Source: Pseudoxanthomonas sp. X-1
GTDB lineage: Bacteria > Pseudomonadota > Gammaproteobacteria > Xanthomonadales > Xanthomonadaceae
NCBI RefSeq assembly: GCF_020042665.1
Contig: NZ_CP083376.1
Coordinates: 3,880,001-3,944,000, forward strand
Direction of reading: 5' to 3'
DNA length: 64,000 nt
Each line of letters starts with the position of its first letter. Within the stretch, counting starts at the first letter, position 1. The translations under genes and the position numbers were made by a program. Below, in pieces: positions 1 to 15,540 of this stretch. The notes beneath the pieces were generated by a model. That model worked only from the letters and a program-made list of their open reading frames with translations. It was not told the origin of the DNA and did no database searches.

Positions 1-2
1 TC

Positions 3-815
3 AGGTCCCCCTACTTCGCCCATCAGGACTTCAGCGATCCGCGCTGGCAGACCGGCTTCCACCCCGACCTGATCTGGAACCTCACCTTCTCCACCCACGA
101 GTACCTCGAGGGTTACGACGGCGCGGCAGGCTTCCTGCTGATCGGCCTGTGCGGCGTCTGGCTTGTGGCGCTCCTGCGCAGGGAGACCCGCTCGCTGGCC
201 TGGGTGGCCACGCTGCTGCTCCTGCTGCCGCTCATCCCCATGCAGTACGTTCGCTATGCGTACCCTGGCATGGTGCTGCTTTGCGTATCGCTCGTCGCCG
301 CTCTTTTCCTGACACTTCGTGGGCGACCTCCGCTGGTCCTGGTGATCGCGCTGTGCGTGCTCAACATCAGCTTCCAGGCGAACGCCAACTGGATGCTGCG
401 CAATGGCGCGCTCAAGCAGACCATCAAGACCGCCGGACGGGATCTGCCGCTGATGAAGCGCTACGCACCCCAGCGCGCGCTGGCGGTGTCGATCCGCGAT
501 GCCGGCGAAGAACAAGGCAACGTGCTGGTCGTTGGCGAAAGCGCGCCGTTCTTCGCAGAGTTCGGAATCTACGGCCGCTCGGTCAGCTGGTACGCCCCCT
601 CCCTGCACACGCTGGCGGCTGAGGCGAACCGGGACGACACAGGCCTGGCCTGGTCGAAACTCCTGCGCCAGCAGCATGTTCGCCATGTGCTCGTCGACGC
701 GCCGCCTGCGCCAGCGCTCTCCCACGCGCTACGCCTGCTGGGCGCCACGCGTCGGGAAACGGTCGGCGAAACCGCGTGGTGGTCGATCCCCGCAGCACCA
801 GAAACAAGCCAATAA
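3..815 (+). CDS. C-terminal part of a multi-pass membrane protein (partial)
   Basis: The frame is open from the left edge, so the N-terminus lies outside the window; 270 codons are visible. Four hydrophobic segments can be seen (for example around LLIGLCGVWLVALL, VATLLLLLPLIPMQ, MVLLCVSLVAALFLTL and LVLVIALCVLNISF). They are followed by a soluble tail of about 130 residues beginning at about residue 140, with a beta-alpha look (NVLVVGESAPFF). The layout resembles the end of GT39/GT83-type lipid-linked glycosyltransferases or related polytopic proteins whose soluble domain is C-terminal, but no catalytic motif is in view, so the family is a guess. A GtrA-like protein follows on the same strand; that pairing with polyprenyl-phosphate sugar transfer is common and supports a cell-envelope role. 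Confidence 0.7.
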   Translation, partial: RSPYFAHQDFSDPRWQTGFHPDLIWNLTFSTHEYLEGYDGAAGFLLIGLCGVWLVALLRRETRSLAWVATLLLLLPLIPMQYVRYAYPGMVLLCVSLVAALFLTLRGRPPLVLVIALCVLNISFQANANWMLRNGALKQTIKTAGRDLPLMKRYAPQRALAVSIRDAGEEQGNVLVVGESAPFFAEFGIYGRSVSWYAPSLHTLAAEANRDDTGLAWSKLLRQQHVRHVLVDAPPAPALSHALRLLGATRRETVGETAWWSIPAAPETSQ

Positions 816-942
816 GCGACAGGGCCAGCCATCGTCTCCGCGACCACCAAAGGTCGAAGCGCACGCCCCACGCCCGGTGATGCGAGCGGACGAGGGGTTT
901 CTCCCTGGCTATCATGGCGGCCCCACTCCACACTCCAGGCCC

Positions 943-1329
943 GTGTCACTTCTTCGTCAAGGCGGTAGCTACGTCGTGGTCGGGCTGGCCCAGCTCATCC
1001 TGGACTGGAGCGTCTTCGTCGCGCTGAGCGCGTTCGGCCTGCCGGCGGTGCCGGCCAACCTGGCCGGGCGTGTGGCGGGCGCGATGCTGGGGTTCTGGCT
1101 CAACGGGCGCTACACCTTCGCCTCGCGCGAGGGCGGGGCGCGGCTGGGATGGTCGCGGTTCGCGCGCTTTCTGGCGGTGTGGATCCCCGCCACGGTGCTC
1201 AGCACCTGGCTGATCGTGCTGGTGGAGCAGCGCCTGGGACTGCAGCTGGCGTGGTTGGCCAAGCCGCTGGTGGAAGGCGTGCTGGCCGTGCTGACCTTCG
1301 CCGCCAGCCGCTATGTGATCTATCGCTGA
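943..1329 (+). CDS. GtrA-like small membrane protein
   Basis: This is a 128-residue protein with four predicted membrane helices (about residues 9-28, 33-53, 75-96 and 108-124). It has the FWLNGRYTF and SRYVIY signatures seen in GtrA/DPMS-type proteins. The family is thought to help move polyprenyl-phosphate-linked sugars across the inner membrane or to serve exopolysaccharide and O-antigen modification. The start is uncertain. GTG at 943 places the conserved RQGGSY segment right at the N-terminus, as is usual for the family. An in-frame ATG at 880 would add 21 residues without membrane character, and neither start has a strong Shine-Dalgarno sequence. The gene follows a polytopic membrane protein on the same strand and may be co-transcribed with it. 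Confidence 0.8.
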   Translation: MSLLRQGGSYVVVGLAQLILDWSVFVALSAFGLPAVPANLAGRVAGAMLGFWLNGRYTFASREGGARLGWSRFARFLAVWIPATVLSTWLIVLVEQRLGLQLAWLAKPLVEGVLAVLTFAASRYVIYR

Positions 1330-1453
1330 AGCCGCGTCGCTTGGTTGGAGCTGGCGTGGCTGACCGAGCCGCTGAGCCGCTAAGCCGCTGATGGAAGGTG
1401 GCTGGCGATGCTGACCTCCACCGCTAGTTGCTCGCTGAAGAGCGTCGCTTCAG

Positions 1454-1535
1454 GTGGAAGCCGCCATGGCGATGATGAGGCCTTCCCTGAAAACTTTCCC
1501 GGGTAAAGCCCCATCATCGCCATGGCGGCTCCCAC
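1454..1535. repeat. Inverted-repeat element with GCCGCCATGGCGAT arms
   Basis: Two 24-base arms (1454-1477 and 1512-1535) are inverted copies of each other with one mismatch, each centred on GCCGCCATGGCG. They flank a 34-base centre. A related element with 22-base perfect arms sits at 29445-29513, and a single arm core lies at 42816-42834, so this is a dispersed intergenic element and not a gene-specific site. The rest of the 1330-1631 gap holds the hairpin at 1564-1593 and nothing else that I can see. Confidence 0.8.
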
Positions 1536-1563
1536 CAAACGTGGGCAGCCCCGCTCCCACAAC

Positions 1564-1593
1564 GCGAAACGCCGGCTTGCGCCGGCGTTTCGC
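1564..1593 (-). terminator. Hairpin at the end of the atp operon
   Basis: A 13-bp perfect stem (1564-1576 with 1581-1593) and a 4-base loop lie 39 bases past the atpC stop. The outer stem is GCGAAA/TTTCGC. There is no long T-run on the minus strand, so it may work as a weak or bidirectional terminator or as a 3'-end stabilising hairpin. Confidence 0.6.
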
Positions 1594-1631
1594 ATTTCGC
1601 GTCTGCGGCCCAGGCCGGGCCGCCCGAGCGC

Positions 1632-2054
1632 TCAGTGCTTGAGCGTCTTGCGCAGGCGCTCGAGGGCCTGCAGCTGGACCACCGCTTCCATCAGCTTGCG
1701 CTGGGCCTCGGCCAGGTCCTCGGTCTCGCCGCGGTTGGCCAGCACGCGCTCGGCCTCGTCCTTGGCCGCCTTGACCGCGGCCTCGTCGATGTCCTGCGCG
1801 CGGATGGCGGTATCGGCCAGCACGGTCACCACCTGCGGCTGGACCTCCAGGATCCCGCCGGAAATGGCGAAGTCCAGCTGCTCGCCCGACGGCGTGGTCA
1901 CCACGACCTTGCCCGCCTTCAGGCGCGTGATCAGCGGCGCGTGCTTGGGCGCGATGCCCAGCTCGCCCAGCTCACCGGTGGCGACCACCAGGGTGGCTTC
2001 CCCGTGGTAGATCTCCTGCTCGGCGCTGACGATGTCGCAACGGATGGTGCTCAT
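1632..2054 (-). CDS. atpC: ATP synthase F1 subunit epsilon
   Basis: This 140-residue protein begins [18 protein letters not shown] and matches the full length of the epsilon subunit. An N-terminal beta-sandwich (about 1-85, with the typical [17 protein letters not shown] stretch) is followed by a C-terminal two-helix arm (about 88-140). It links gamma to the c-ring in the central stalk and inhibits ATP hydrolysis. It is the last gene of the operon, 144 bases after atpD, and the spacer is filled by an inverted heptamer repeat. Confidence 0.97.
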   Translation of the reverse strand: MSTIRCDIVSAEQEIYHGEATLVVATGELGELGIAPKHAPLITRLKAGKVVVTTPSGEQLDFAISGGILEVQPQVVTVLADTAIRAQDIDEAAVKAAKDEAERVLANRGETEDLAEAQRKLMEAVVQLQALERLRKTLKH

Positions 2055-2076
2055 GGTTACCTCGCTAGTGCGAGGC

Positions 2077-2193
2077 GGGATTGGGGATTCGGGATTGGGG
2101 ATTGGGTAAAGCGGCCGCGCCGCTTCGTCCTCATTCCCACGCCCTTCTCCTCGATACCGCCTTGCAAATCCCTAATCCCGAATCCCGAATCCC
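2077..2193. repeat. Inverted heptamer-repeat element in the atpD-atpC spacer
   Basis: The left arm (2077-2106) is a run of GGGATTG/GGGATTC heptamers. The right arm (2167-2193) is the inverted form (AATCCCG units). About 60 bases lie between them. In the mRNA the arms could pair into a long imperfect hairpin. The same heptamers recur in the next two spacers of the operon. Confidence 0.85.
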
Positions 2194-2198
2194 AGCCC

Positions 2199-4615
<2,417 letters not shown>

Positions 4616-4630
4616 TACTCGCTCCGCTCG

Positions 4631-4717
4631 TGGGATTCGGGAATCGGGAATCGGGATTGGCCGAAGCCACCCGCATCCCGCTCCTGCGAATCCCTAATGC
4701 CTAATCCCCAATCCCGG
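4631..4717. repeat. Inverted heptamer-repeat element in the atpA-atpG spacer
   Basis: The left arm (4631-4660) has GGGATTC/GGGAATC units. The right arm (4687-4717) has the inverted AATCCC units, more degenerate than in the other two spacers. Confidence 0.78.
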
Positions 4718-4724
4718 CCGCTGC

Positions 4725-6287
<1,563 letters not shown>

Positions 6288-6383
6288 GATGGGTTTCCTT
6301 GTGCAGCCGGTGCGCGGCTGCGGATAAATGAAAGCGTGTGCCTGTCGCCAGCCGGCCGCTTCGCGTGCCGGCGGCGCCTGGAA

Positions 6384-6911
6384 TCAGCCCGCCAGCGCCG
6401 TCTGCAGGCGCGCCAGCTTGCCCTTGAGCGAACCATCGATGACCACGTCGCCGGCATCGATGACGGCGCCGCCGATCAGCGAGGCGTCCACCTCGGTGGT
6501 CACCTCGACCTGGCGGCCGAAACGCTTGGCCAGGGCGGCCTTGATCACGTCCAGCTCGCCCGGCGGCAGTTCGGCCGCCGAGGTCACCCGCGCCAGCACG
6601 ACATGCTCGGCCTGCGCGCGCAGCTGTTCGTAGAGCGCGGCGATCTCGGGCAGCAGCGCCAGGCGGCCGGCATCGGCCAGCACGCCCAGAAAGCGCGCGA
6701 ATTCCTCGCCCGCGCCTTCGGGGGCCAGCAGCGCCAGGGCCTGCTCGCGGGTCAGCTGCGGATTGGGCAGCAGCGCGGCGACCTGCGGATCGGCCGCGAC
6801 CTGGGCGGAGAAGCCCAGCGCCTGCGACCACGCCGGCAGCTGCTGCGCATCCTGCGCCGCGCCGAAGGCGGCGCGGGCGTAGGGGCGGGCGAGCGTGATG
6901 GACTGACTCAT
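6384..6911 (-). CDS. atpH: ATP synthase F1 subunit delta
   Basis: This 175-residue protein has the delta (OSCP) fold pattern. The N-terminal helical domain begins [16 protein letters not shown], and the C-terminal part contains [20 protein letters not shown], a typical delta signature. It sits on top of F1 and ties alpha to the peripheral stalk b subunits. The gene starts 16 bases after atpF, so translation is probably coupled. Confidence 0.97.
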   Translation of the reverse strand: MSQSITLARPYARAAFGAAQDAQQLPAWSQALGFSAQVAADPQVAALLPNPQLTREQALALLAPEGAGEEFARFLGVLADAGRLALLPEIAALYEQLRAQAEHVVLARVTSAAELPPGELDVIKAALAKRFGRQVEVTTEVDASLIGGAVIDAGDVVIDGSLKGKLARLQTALAG

Positions 6912-6927
6912 GATCGGATCATCCGCC

Positions 6928-7398
6928 TTAGATCTGCGCGGCCAGTTCGTCCAGCAGCGCCTTGTGGGCGGCCGGATCGATCTCGCGGTGCAGCAGCTTC
7001 TCGGCGCCGCTCACGGCCAGCACGGACACCTGCTTGCGCAGATCCTCGCGGGCGCGGTTGGCGGCGGCGGCGATCTCTTCCTGGGCCAGTTCCTTCTGCC
7101 GGTTCGCCTCGGCGATCGCCTCGTTGCGGGCGGCCTCGACGATCTGGTTGGCGCGGGCATGTGCCTGGTCGATGATCTCGTTGGCCTTGACGCGTGCGTC
7201 CTTGAGGGCCTCGTTGGCCTTCTCCTGCGCCTGCGCCAGGTCCTTCTGGCTGCGGTCTGCAGCGGCCAGGCCCTCGGCGATCTTCTTCTGCCGTTCTTCA
7301 AGCGCCGCGTTCAGCGGCGGCCAGATGAACTTCATCGTGAACACAATCAGGATCACGAAGGAAAGCATCTGGCCGAAGAAGGTCATGTTGACGTTCAT
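6928..7398 (-). CDS. atpF: ATP synthase Fo subunit b
   Basis: This 156-residue protein has one N-terminal membrane helix (about residues 5-24, [20 protein letters not shown]). It is followed by a long charged amphipathic helix rich in Ala, Glu, Arg and Lys that forms the dimeric peripheral stalk. Length and layout match the b subunit of classic F-type synthases. The stalk holds F1 static against the rotor. Confidence 0.97.
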   Translation of the reverse strand: MNVNMTFFGQMLSFVILIVFTMKFIWPPLNAALEERQKKIAEGLAAADRSQKDLAQAQEKANEALKDARVKANEIIDQAHARANQIVEAARNEAIAEANRQKELAQEEIAAAANRAREDLRKQVSVLAVSGAEKLLHREIDPAAHKALLDELAAQI

Positions 7399-7495
7399 GA
7401 CGTGTCCTCAACGGATTTCGTTCAACCCGCCATGCGTAGGTGCCTGGCGGGCGTTGCCTGGCGGTTCACCTCATGGCGAACCGCGTGCCGGCTGA

Positions 7496-7795
<300 letters not shown>

Positions 7796-7838
7796 TTAGT
7801 ACGAAAGGGTGAAACGAAAAACGGACGAAGCGGCTTGT

Positions 7839-9092
<1,254 letters not shown>

Positions 9093-9104
9093 TCAAGCCG
9101 CGAA

Positions 9105-9134
9105 AGTATAGCAGCGCGGCCATTTTCGCGACAA
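9105..9134 (-). promoter_or_regulatory. Predicted sigma70-type promoter of the atp operon
   Basis: On the minus strand a TTGTCG -35 (9134-9129) and a TATACT -10 (9110-9105) are separated by 18 bases. The expected start near 9098 would leave a leader of about 55 bases before atpI. It is the best promoter-like pair in the 9044-9585 gap. Confidence 0.65.
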
Positions 9135-9149
9135 CCTTCAAAAGTCTGA

Positions 9150-9356
9150 TTTGTCTACGAAAAACCTGTCGGTTCGCTCATCTCGCGGCGGGCGCCGCGC
9201 TGGAAGCGTTTCCGCAGCACGGCGCGCGCGTGCGCCCTGGCGGGAACTTTCCAGGAGCCCGCCGGTCAATGGCAGGCGAGGTCTGCGACCCACTTCCTCG
9301 TCGATGCTCTGTCGCAGACCTTCCCGAGCCCCGGCGCGCGCGTCGGGGCTCTTTTG
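9150..9356 (+). ncRNA. Candidate structured small RNA upstream of the atp operon
   Basis: Three hairpins lie in a row on the plus strand with no gene: GGCGGG/CCCGCC (9239-9244 with 9258-9263), an 11-bp perfect stem AGGTCTGCGAC/GTCGCAGACCT (9279-9289 with 9311-9321), and an intrinsic terminator ending at 9355. The loops contain ACTTTCCAGGAG and CCACTTCCTCGTC, which are pyrimidine-rich, as is common in regulatory RNAs that pair with ribosome-binding sites. The 5' end is not defined; 9150 is only a rough limit. I do not recognise it as 6S, 4.5S, RNase P or tmRNA. Confidence 0.4.
9326..9355 (+). terminator. Intrinsic terminator of the candidate small RNA
   Basis: An 8-bp stem GAGCCCCG/CGGGGCTC (9326-9333 with 9344-9351) is followed directly by TTTT and a T-rich stretch. 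No coding region upstream on this strand needs it, which is the main argument for a transcript here. Confidence 0.75.
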
Positions 9357-9585
9357 TTGCCCACCGGGTCGCCATGTGGCTTCGAGCGACACGCGCCGGG
9401 CCGTCGGATGAGCGCGATCGCGAACTGCAGGGCATTGCGGCCCGGGAGTCGGCCGTCACACGCTTTGCGCATGAATGAACCTGGCAGTCTCATTTCTTCA
9501 CTAGCCGTGCACCGGTTCGCGTGCAGCGTGTGCGCACCTGGGCCGGACGTCACCGGCGTTACATTCGATCGCAGAGAGAGCTCTC

Positions 9586-10413
9586 ATGAAAGCCACCCCC
9601 TCCCTGGCCTTGGCAGGCCTGTCCCTCGCCCTGCTGGGCACCCTCGCCGCGCCGGCCAGCGCGCAGCAGAACAACGACACCTTCACCCTGCGCGTGGGCG
9701 CGATGAACGCCGACGGCGACGCCACCCTGCGCGGCAGCGCCGAGGGCTTCGGCCAGAGCGTGAGCGGCAAGCGCGACTTCGACTTCGGCAGCGCCGAGGT
9801 GTCCCCGCGCGTGGATGGCGTGTGGCACATCAGCAACCGCAACCGCCTGATCTTCGACTACTTCCGCTACGAGAAGGACAACAAGCAGACCCTGTCCGAG
9901 GACATCTCCTACCAGGGCAACACGGTGCCGAGCGGCAGCTTCGTCAAGCTGGACTCGCGCTTCCAGCTGGCCAGCCTGATCTATGACTTCTCGGTCGTGG
10001 AGACCGACAAGTTCTCCCTGGGCCTGGAACTGGGCGCCGAGTGGGCCAAGCTGGACGCCAAGGCCACCGCCGACGCCGGCACGCTGGGCCGCTACCGCGA
10101 GACCTGGAAGGAAGACGGCGTTGCCCCCGTGGTCGGCGTGCGCTTCACCGCCACCCCGGGCGATCGCTGGCTGATCAACGTGCAGGGCCAGTACCTGGAC
10201 GCGAACTGGGGCAACTTCGACTACGACGGCAAGATCAAGCGCGCCAACGCCACGGTCGAGTACAAGTTCACCCAGAACTTCGGCGTGTTCGCCGGCTACG
10301 ACTGGTTCAAGATCAACTACAGCGAGCCCTACACCTCCGGCGACATCACCGGCCGCGCCGGCCTGGACCTGGAGTTCAAGGGCCCGACGGTGGGTCTGAC
10401 GTTCGCGTTCTAA
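9586..10413 (+). CDS. Outer-membrane beta-barrel protein
   Basis: This 275-residue protein has a clear signal peptide (hydrophobic stretch about 6-20, cleavage probably after APASA at residue 26). The mature chain has alternating amphipathic strands and ends ...VGLTFAF, the terminal aromatic that the BAM complex recognises. It begins with a polar, glycine-rich segment (GDATLRGSAEGFGQ). Length and strand number suggest a small barrel of 8-12 strands; the exact family is not clear, and OmpW- or OMP_b-brl-like are options. A GAGAGAGCT Shine-Dalgarno precedes the ATG. Downstream lie a tandem repeat and a terminator shared with lpd. Confidence 0.8.
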   Translation: MKATPSLALAGLSLALLGTLAAPASAQQNNDTFTLRVGAMNADGDATLRGSAEGFGQSVSGKRDFDFGSAEVSPRVDGVWHISNRNRLIFDYFRYEKDNKQTLSEDISYQGNTVPSGSFVKLDSRFQLASLIYDFSVVETDKFSLGLELGAEWAKLDAKATADAGTLGRYRETWKEDGVAPVVGVRFTATPGDRWLINVQGQYLDANWGNFDYDGKIKRANATVEYKFTQNFGVFAGYDWFKINYSEPYTSGDITGRAGLDLEFKGPTVGLTFAF

Positions 10414-10414
10414 C

Positions 10415-10646
10415 GCGCTTCAACGCGATGCGCGCTGAAGCCCCAAGGTTTGCTACGCAAACCTTGGGCCCCGGCTTATACGTCTCCAGATCCCCGCGCC
10501 TTCGGCGCGCCCCCTTGACTCAAGGGGGTAGCGCTTCAACGCGCAACGCGCGCTGAAGCCCCAAAGTTTGCTTTGCAAACTTCGGGCCCCGGCTTATGAG
10601 TCACCAGATCCCCGCGCCTTCGGCGCGCCCCCTTGACTCAAGGGGG
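10415..10646. repeat. Two-copy tandem repeat of 116-bp period
   Basis: Copy 1 is 10415-10528 and copy 2 is 10531-10646. Each unit contains three hairpins: CCCAAGGTTTGC/GCAAACCTTGGG (perfect in copy 1, one mismatch in copy 2), CGCGCC/GGCGCG, and CCCCCTTGA/TCAAGGGGG. No coding potential was found in it. The remainder of the 10414-10869 gap holds the terminator at 10705 and a palindrome at 10834. Confidence 0.85.
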
Positions 10647-10699
10647 CTCTCCTTTCGGGGCGTGGGTCGGGGCTTGATGAGAGGCCTGGTTCGCGACAC

Positions 10700-10729
10700 A
10701 AAAAAGCCCCGGCATGCCGGGGCTTTTTC
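10700..10729. terminator. Bidirectional terminator between the barrel gene and lpd
   Basis: The 20-base perfect palindrome AGCCCCGGCATGCCGGGGCT (10705-10724) is flanked by A-runs on the left and T-runs on the right. It can therefore stop both the plus-strand barrel transcript and the minus-strand aceF-lpd transcript. Confidence 0.88.
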
Positions 10730-10833
10730 TTTGGTCAAATTGCGCGCGGGTCTGGAGCTGCCGACGAAACTCCTAGCGTCATTCACGCGAGCGGAAATCC
10801 AGGACTTTCACGCGAAGCCCCATAGCCCGACAT

Positions 10834-10861
10834 CGTCGCTCCCGCGATCGCGGGAGCGACG
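10834..10861. repeat. Perfect 28-base palindrome after lpd
   Basis: CGTCGCTCCCGCGA pairs with TCGCGGGAGCGACG without a mismatch, eight bases past the lpd stop. It has no T-run, so it may protect the 3' end or be a copy of a dispersed element. Confidence 0.75.
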
Positions 10862-10869
10862 GATGCCGC

Positions 10870-13005
<2,136 letters not shown>

Positions 13006-13020
13006 GCGCGCAGCCTCCGG

Positions 13021-14466
13021 TTACAGCAGGACCCGGCGCATGTCGCCGAGCACCTTGGCCAGATCAGCGGTGAAGCGCGCGGCCAGCGCGCCATCGATCA
13101 CGCGGTGGTCGTAGCTCAGCGACAGCGGCAGCATCAGCCGCGGCTGGAACGCCTTGCCGTCCCACACCGGCTGGATGCTCGACTTGGACACGCCCAGGAT
13201 CGCCACCTCCGGCGCGTTGACGATCGGGGTGAAGGCCGTGCCGCCGATGCCGCCCAGCGAGGAGATCGAGAAGCAGCCGCCGGTCATCTCGGCCGGGCCG
13301 AGCTTGCCCTCGCGCGCCTTCTTGGCCAGCTCGCCGGTCTCGGTGGCGATGTCGTTGACGCCCTTCTTGTCCACGTCGCGAATCACCGGCACCACCAGCC
13401 CGTTGGGCGTGTCGGCGGCGAAGCCGATGTGAAAGTACTTCTTCAGCGTCAGGTTCTCGCCGGTCGCGTCCAGCGAAGCGTTGAAGGTCGGATACTTCTT
13501 CAGCAGCGCGGCGCTGGCCTTGATCAGGAACGCCAGCATGGTCAGCTTGACGCCGGACTTGGACTTCTCCGCCTCCTTGTTGAGCGTCACGCGCAGGTCT
13601 TCCAGATCGGTGATGTCGGCCGAGTCGAACTGGGTGACGTGCGGGATCATGGCCCAGTTGCGCGCCAGGTTGGCGCCGGAGATCTTCTGGATGCGCGAGA
13701 GCGGCTTGACCTCGGTCTCGCCGAACTTGGCGAAGTCCACCTTCGGCCAGGGCAGCAGGCTCAAGCCATTGCCGCCACCGGCGGCCGGCGCGGCGGCGCC
13801 CGCTGCGGTCGCGGCGCCGGCCCCGGACAGGGCCTGCTTGACGAAGCCCTGCACGTCCTCGCGGGTGATGCGGCCCTTGCGCGCGCTGCCGCTGACCTGG
13901 GTCAGGTCCACGCCCAGCTCGCGGGCGAACAGGCGCACAGCCGGGCTGGCGTGCGGCACCTTGTCGGGCATCACGCGCGAGGCGTCGAAGCTCACCGGCG
14001 GGGTGCTGGTCGGCGGCGACGGCGGCTCGGCCTGGCCGGCGGTGGCGCCGGAGGCGGTGCGCGACTGGGCCTGGGCGATCTCGCGCTGGGTCAGCTTGTC
14101 CGGCGTGGTGCCGGCGGTATCGACCGGCTCGACCGGCACATCGGGCTCGACCGGCTTGGCCGGCGACGGCGCCGCCTTGGGCGCCTCGGCGGGCTTGGCC
14201 TCGGCCTTGGGCGCGTCGCCCTCGCCGGCCGGCTCGATCAGGGCCACGACCGACCCTTCGGAGAGGGTGTCGCCGACCTTGACCTTGAGTTCCTTGACCA
14301 CGCCGCCGAAGGCGGCCGGCACTTCCAGGGTGGCCTTGTCCGATTCCAGGGTGATCAGCCCCTGGTCCTTCTGCACCGTGTCCCCGACGGACACCAGCAC
14401 CTCGATCACGGGCACGTCGCTGTAGTCGCCGATATCGGGGACGCGCGCTTCCTGGGCTTGAGCCAT
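13021..14466 (-). CDS. aceF: Pyruvate dehydrogenase E2, dihydrolipoyl acetyltransferase
   Basis: This 481-residue protein has the standard E2 order: one lipoyl domain (about 6-78, lysine K44), an Ala/Pro linker, a peripheral-subunit-binding domain (about 168-212, SPAVRLFARELGVDL), another flexible linker, and the acyltransferase domain (about 250-481) with the catalytic SYDHRVIDGA motif. It moves acetyl groups to coenzyme A and forms the complex core. The specificity is read as pyruvate because of the pairing with a lipoyl-bearing E3; aceE itself is not in the window. A single lipoyl domain is fewer than the three of E. coli E2, and the E3 next door carries two more. Confidence 0.93.
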   Translation of the reverse strand: MAQAQEARVPDIGDYSDVPVIEVLVSVGDTVQKDQGLITLESDKATLEVPAAFGGVVKELKVKVGDTLSEGSVVALIEPAGEGDAPKAEAKPAEAPKAAPSPAKPVEPDVPVEPVDTAGTTPDKLTQREIAQAQSRTASGATAGQAEPPSPPTSTPPVSFDASRVMPDKVPHASPAVRLFARELGVDLTQVSGSARKGRITREDVQGFVKQALSGAGAATAAGAAAPAAGGGNGLSLLPWPKVDFAKFGETEVKPLSRIQKISGANLARNWAMIPHVTQFDSADITDLEDLRVTLNKEAEKSKSGVKLTMLAFLIKASAALLKKYPTFNASLDATGENLTLKKYFHIGFAADTPNGLVVPVIRDVDKKGVNDIATETGELAKKAREGKLGPAEMTGGCFSISSLGGIGGTAFTPIVNAPEVAILGVSKSSIQPVWDGKAFQPRLMLPLSLSYDHRVIDGALAARFTADLAKVLGDMRRVLL

Positions 14467-14505
14467 CTTGGGGAACTCCGAAGGATTGGGTGGGACGGGC
14501 CGGGC

Positions 14506-14533
14506 ATTGTACGTCCGCAGGGGGGCGCGCCAA
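14506..14533 (-). promoter_or_regulatory. Predicted promoter of aceF-lpd
   Basis: On the minus strand TTGGCG (14533-14528) and TACAAT (14511-14506) are 16 bases apart. They lie 40 bases before the aceF start. Confidence 0.6.
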
Positions 14534-14700
14534 GCTTGGCGGATGGTCGTAGCCGAAATTCTGTCAGCGATTGACGAGATATCGTCTTATGCGCCCGATT
14601 TCGGCTCGATGAGGGTCCAACACCGCCCGTTCACCCCGGGTTGAGAACAATGCGGGCCGTCGTTTGCACGTTGAAGACGCCCCGCGGATCGCGCCGCCCC

Positions 14701-15453
14701 ATGGCCACCACCGTTCCCAACCGTTTCCCGAGTCCGCCCGCCCTGGGCCAGAACTGCGCGCTGTTCCTGGACGTGGATGGCACCCTGCTGGAATTTCGCG
14801 ACGACCCCGAGTCGGTCCGTCTGCCGGAAGGCGGCCTGGACACGATCACGCGCCTGGCCGCGGCGCTGGACGGTGCGCTGGCGGTGGTCAGCGGCCGCCC
14901 GCTGCAGGCGCTGGACCGGGTGTTCGCGCCGCTCACGCTGCCGGCGGCGGGCATGCACGGGCAGGAACTGCGCGGCGCGCCCCAGGTGACGCGCACGGTC
15001 CCGGTTGAGGCCCTGGCGGCCCTGCGTCGCGAGGCCAGCGTGCTGGCGCATCGCTATCCCGGCGTGCGCATCGAGGACAAGGGCAGCAATATCGCCCTGC
15101 ACTGGCGCGCCGCGCCACGCGCGGCAGAGCCGCTGCGCGCGCTGGCCGCCCGGCATCTGCCGCAGCTGGCGGGATATCGCCTGCAACCCGGCGACCACGT
15201 GCTGGAACTGGTACCCAGCGATGTGGACAAGGGCCGCGCAGTGCGTAGGCTGCTCGAACAGCCGCCGTTCGCCGGGCGTACCCCGGTCTTCGTCGGCGAC
15301 GACCTGACCGACGAGTATGGGTTCGAGGCCGCCAACAGCGCCGGCGGCTGGAGCGTGCTGGTCGGCCGTCGCGCCAACAGCCATGCGATGTACGCGCTGC
15401 CCGACGTGGCCGCCGTGCACGCCTGGCTGCAGGCTAGCCTGCGGCACGCATGA
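14701..15453 (+). CDS. otsB: Trehalose-6-phosphate phosphatase
   Basis: This 250-residue HAD-superfamily protein converts trehalose-6-phosphate to trehalose. Motif I DVDGTLLEF is at about residue 24, motif II is VVSGRP, and the motif III/IV region carries KGRAV and FVGDDLTDEYGF. The C-terminal GDDxTDE signature is typical of OtsB. The ATG at 14701 starts just before the conserved region; earlier in-frame starts (14641 TTG, 14650 ATG) would add an unconserved basic stretch. It begins a plus-strand cluster with a GH15 enzyme and otsA, so synthesis and possibly breakdown of trehalose are encoded together. Confidence 0.93.
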   Translation: MATTVPNRFPSPPALGQNCALFLDVDGTLLEFRDDPESVRLPEGGLDTITRLAAALDGALAVVSGRPLQALDRVFAPLTLPAAGMHGQELRGAPQVTRTVPVEALAALRREASVLAHRYPGVRIEDKGSNIALHWRAAPRAAEPLRALAARHLPQLAGYRLQPGDHVLELVPSDVDKGRAVRRLLEQPPFAGRTPVFVGDDLTDEYGFEAANSAGGWSVLVGRRANSHAMYALPDVAAVHAWLQASLRHA

Positions 15454-15540
15454 TGGCGTAGCGGGCTCGGCCCGCTCCGCCACACCGCAATGCTCACTGG
15501 TTCCTTCCTCCCCACTTCGCAGCACCCCCACGGAGACCGC

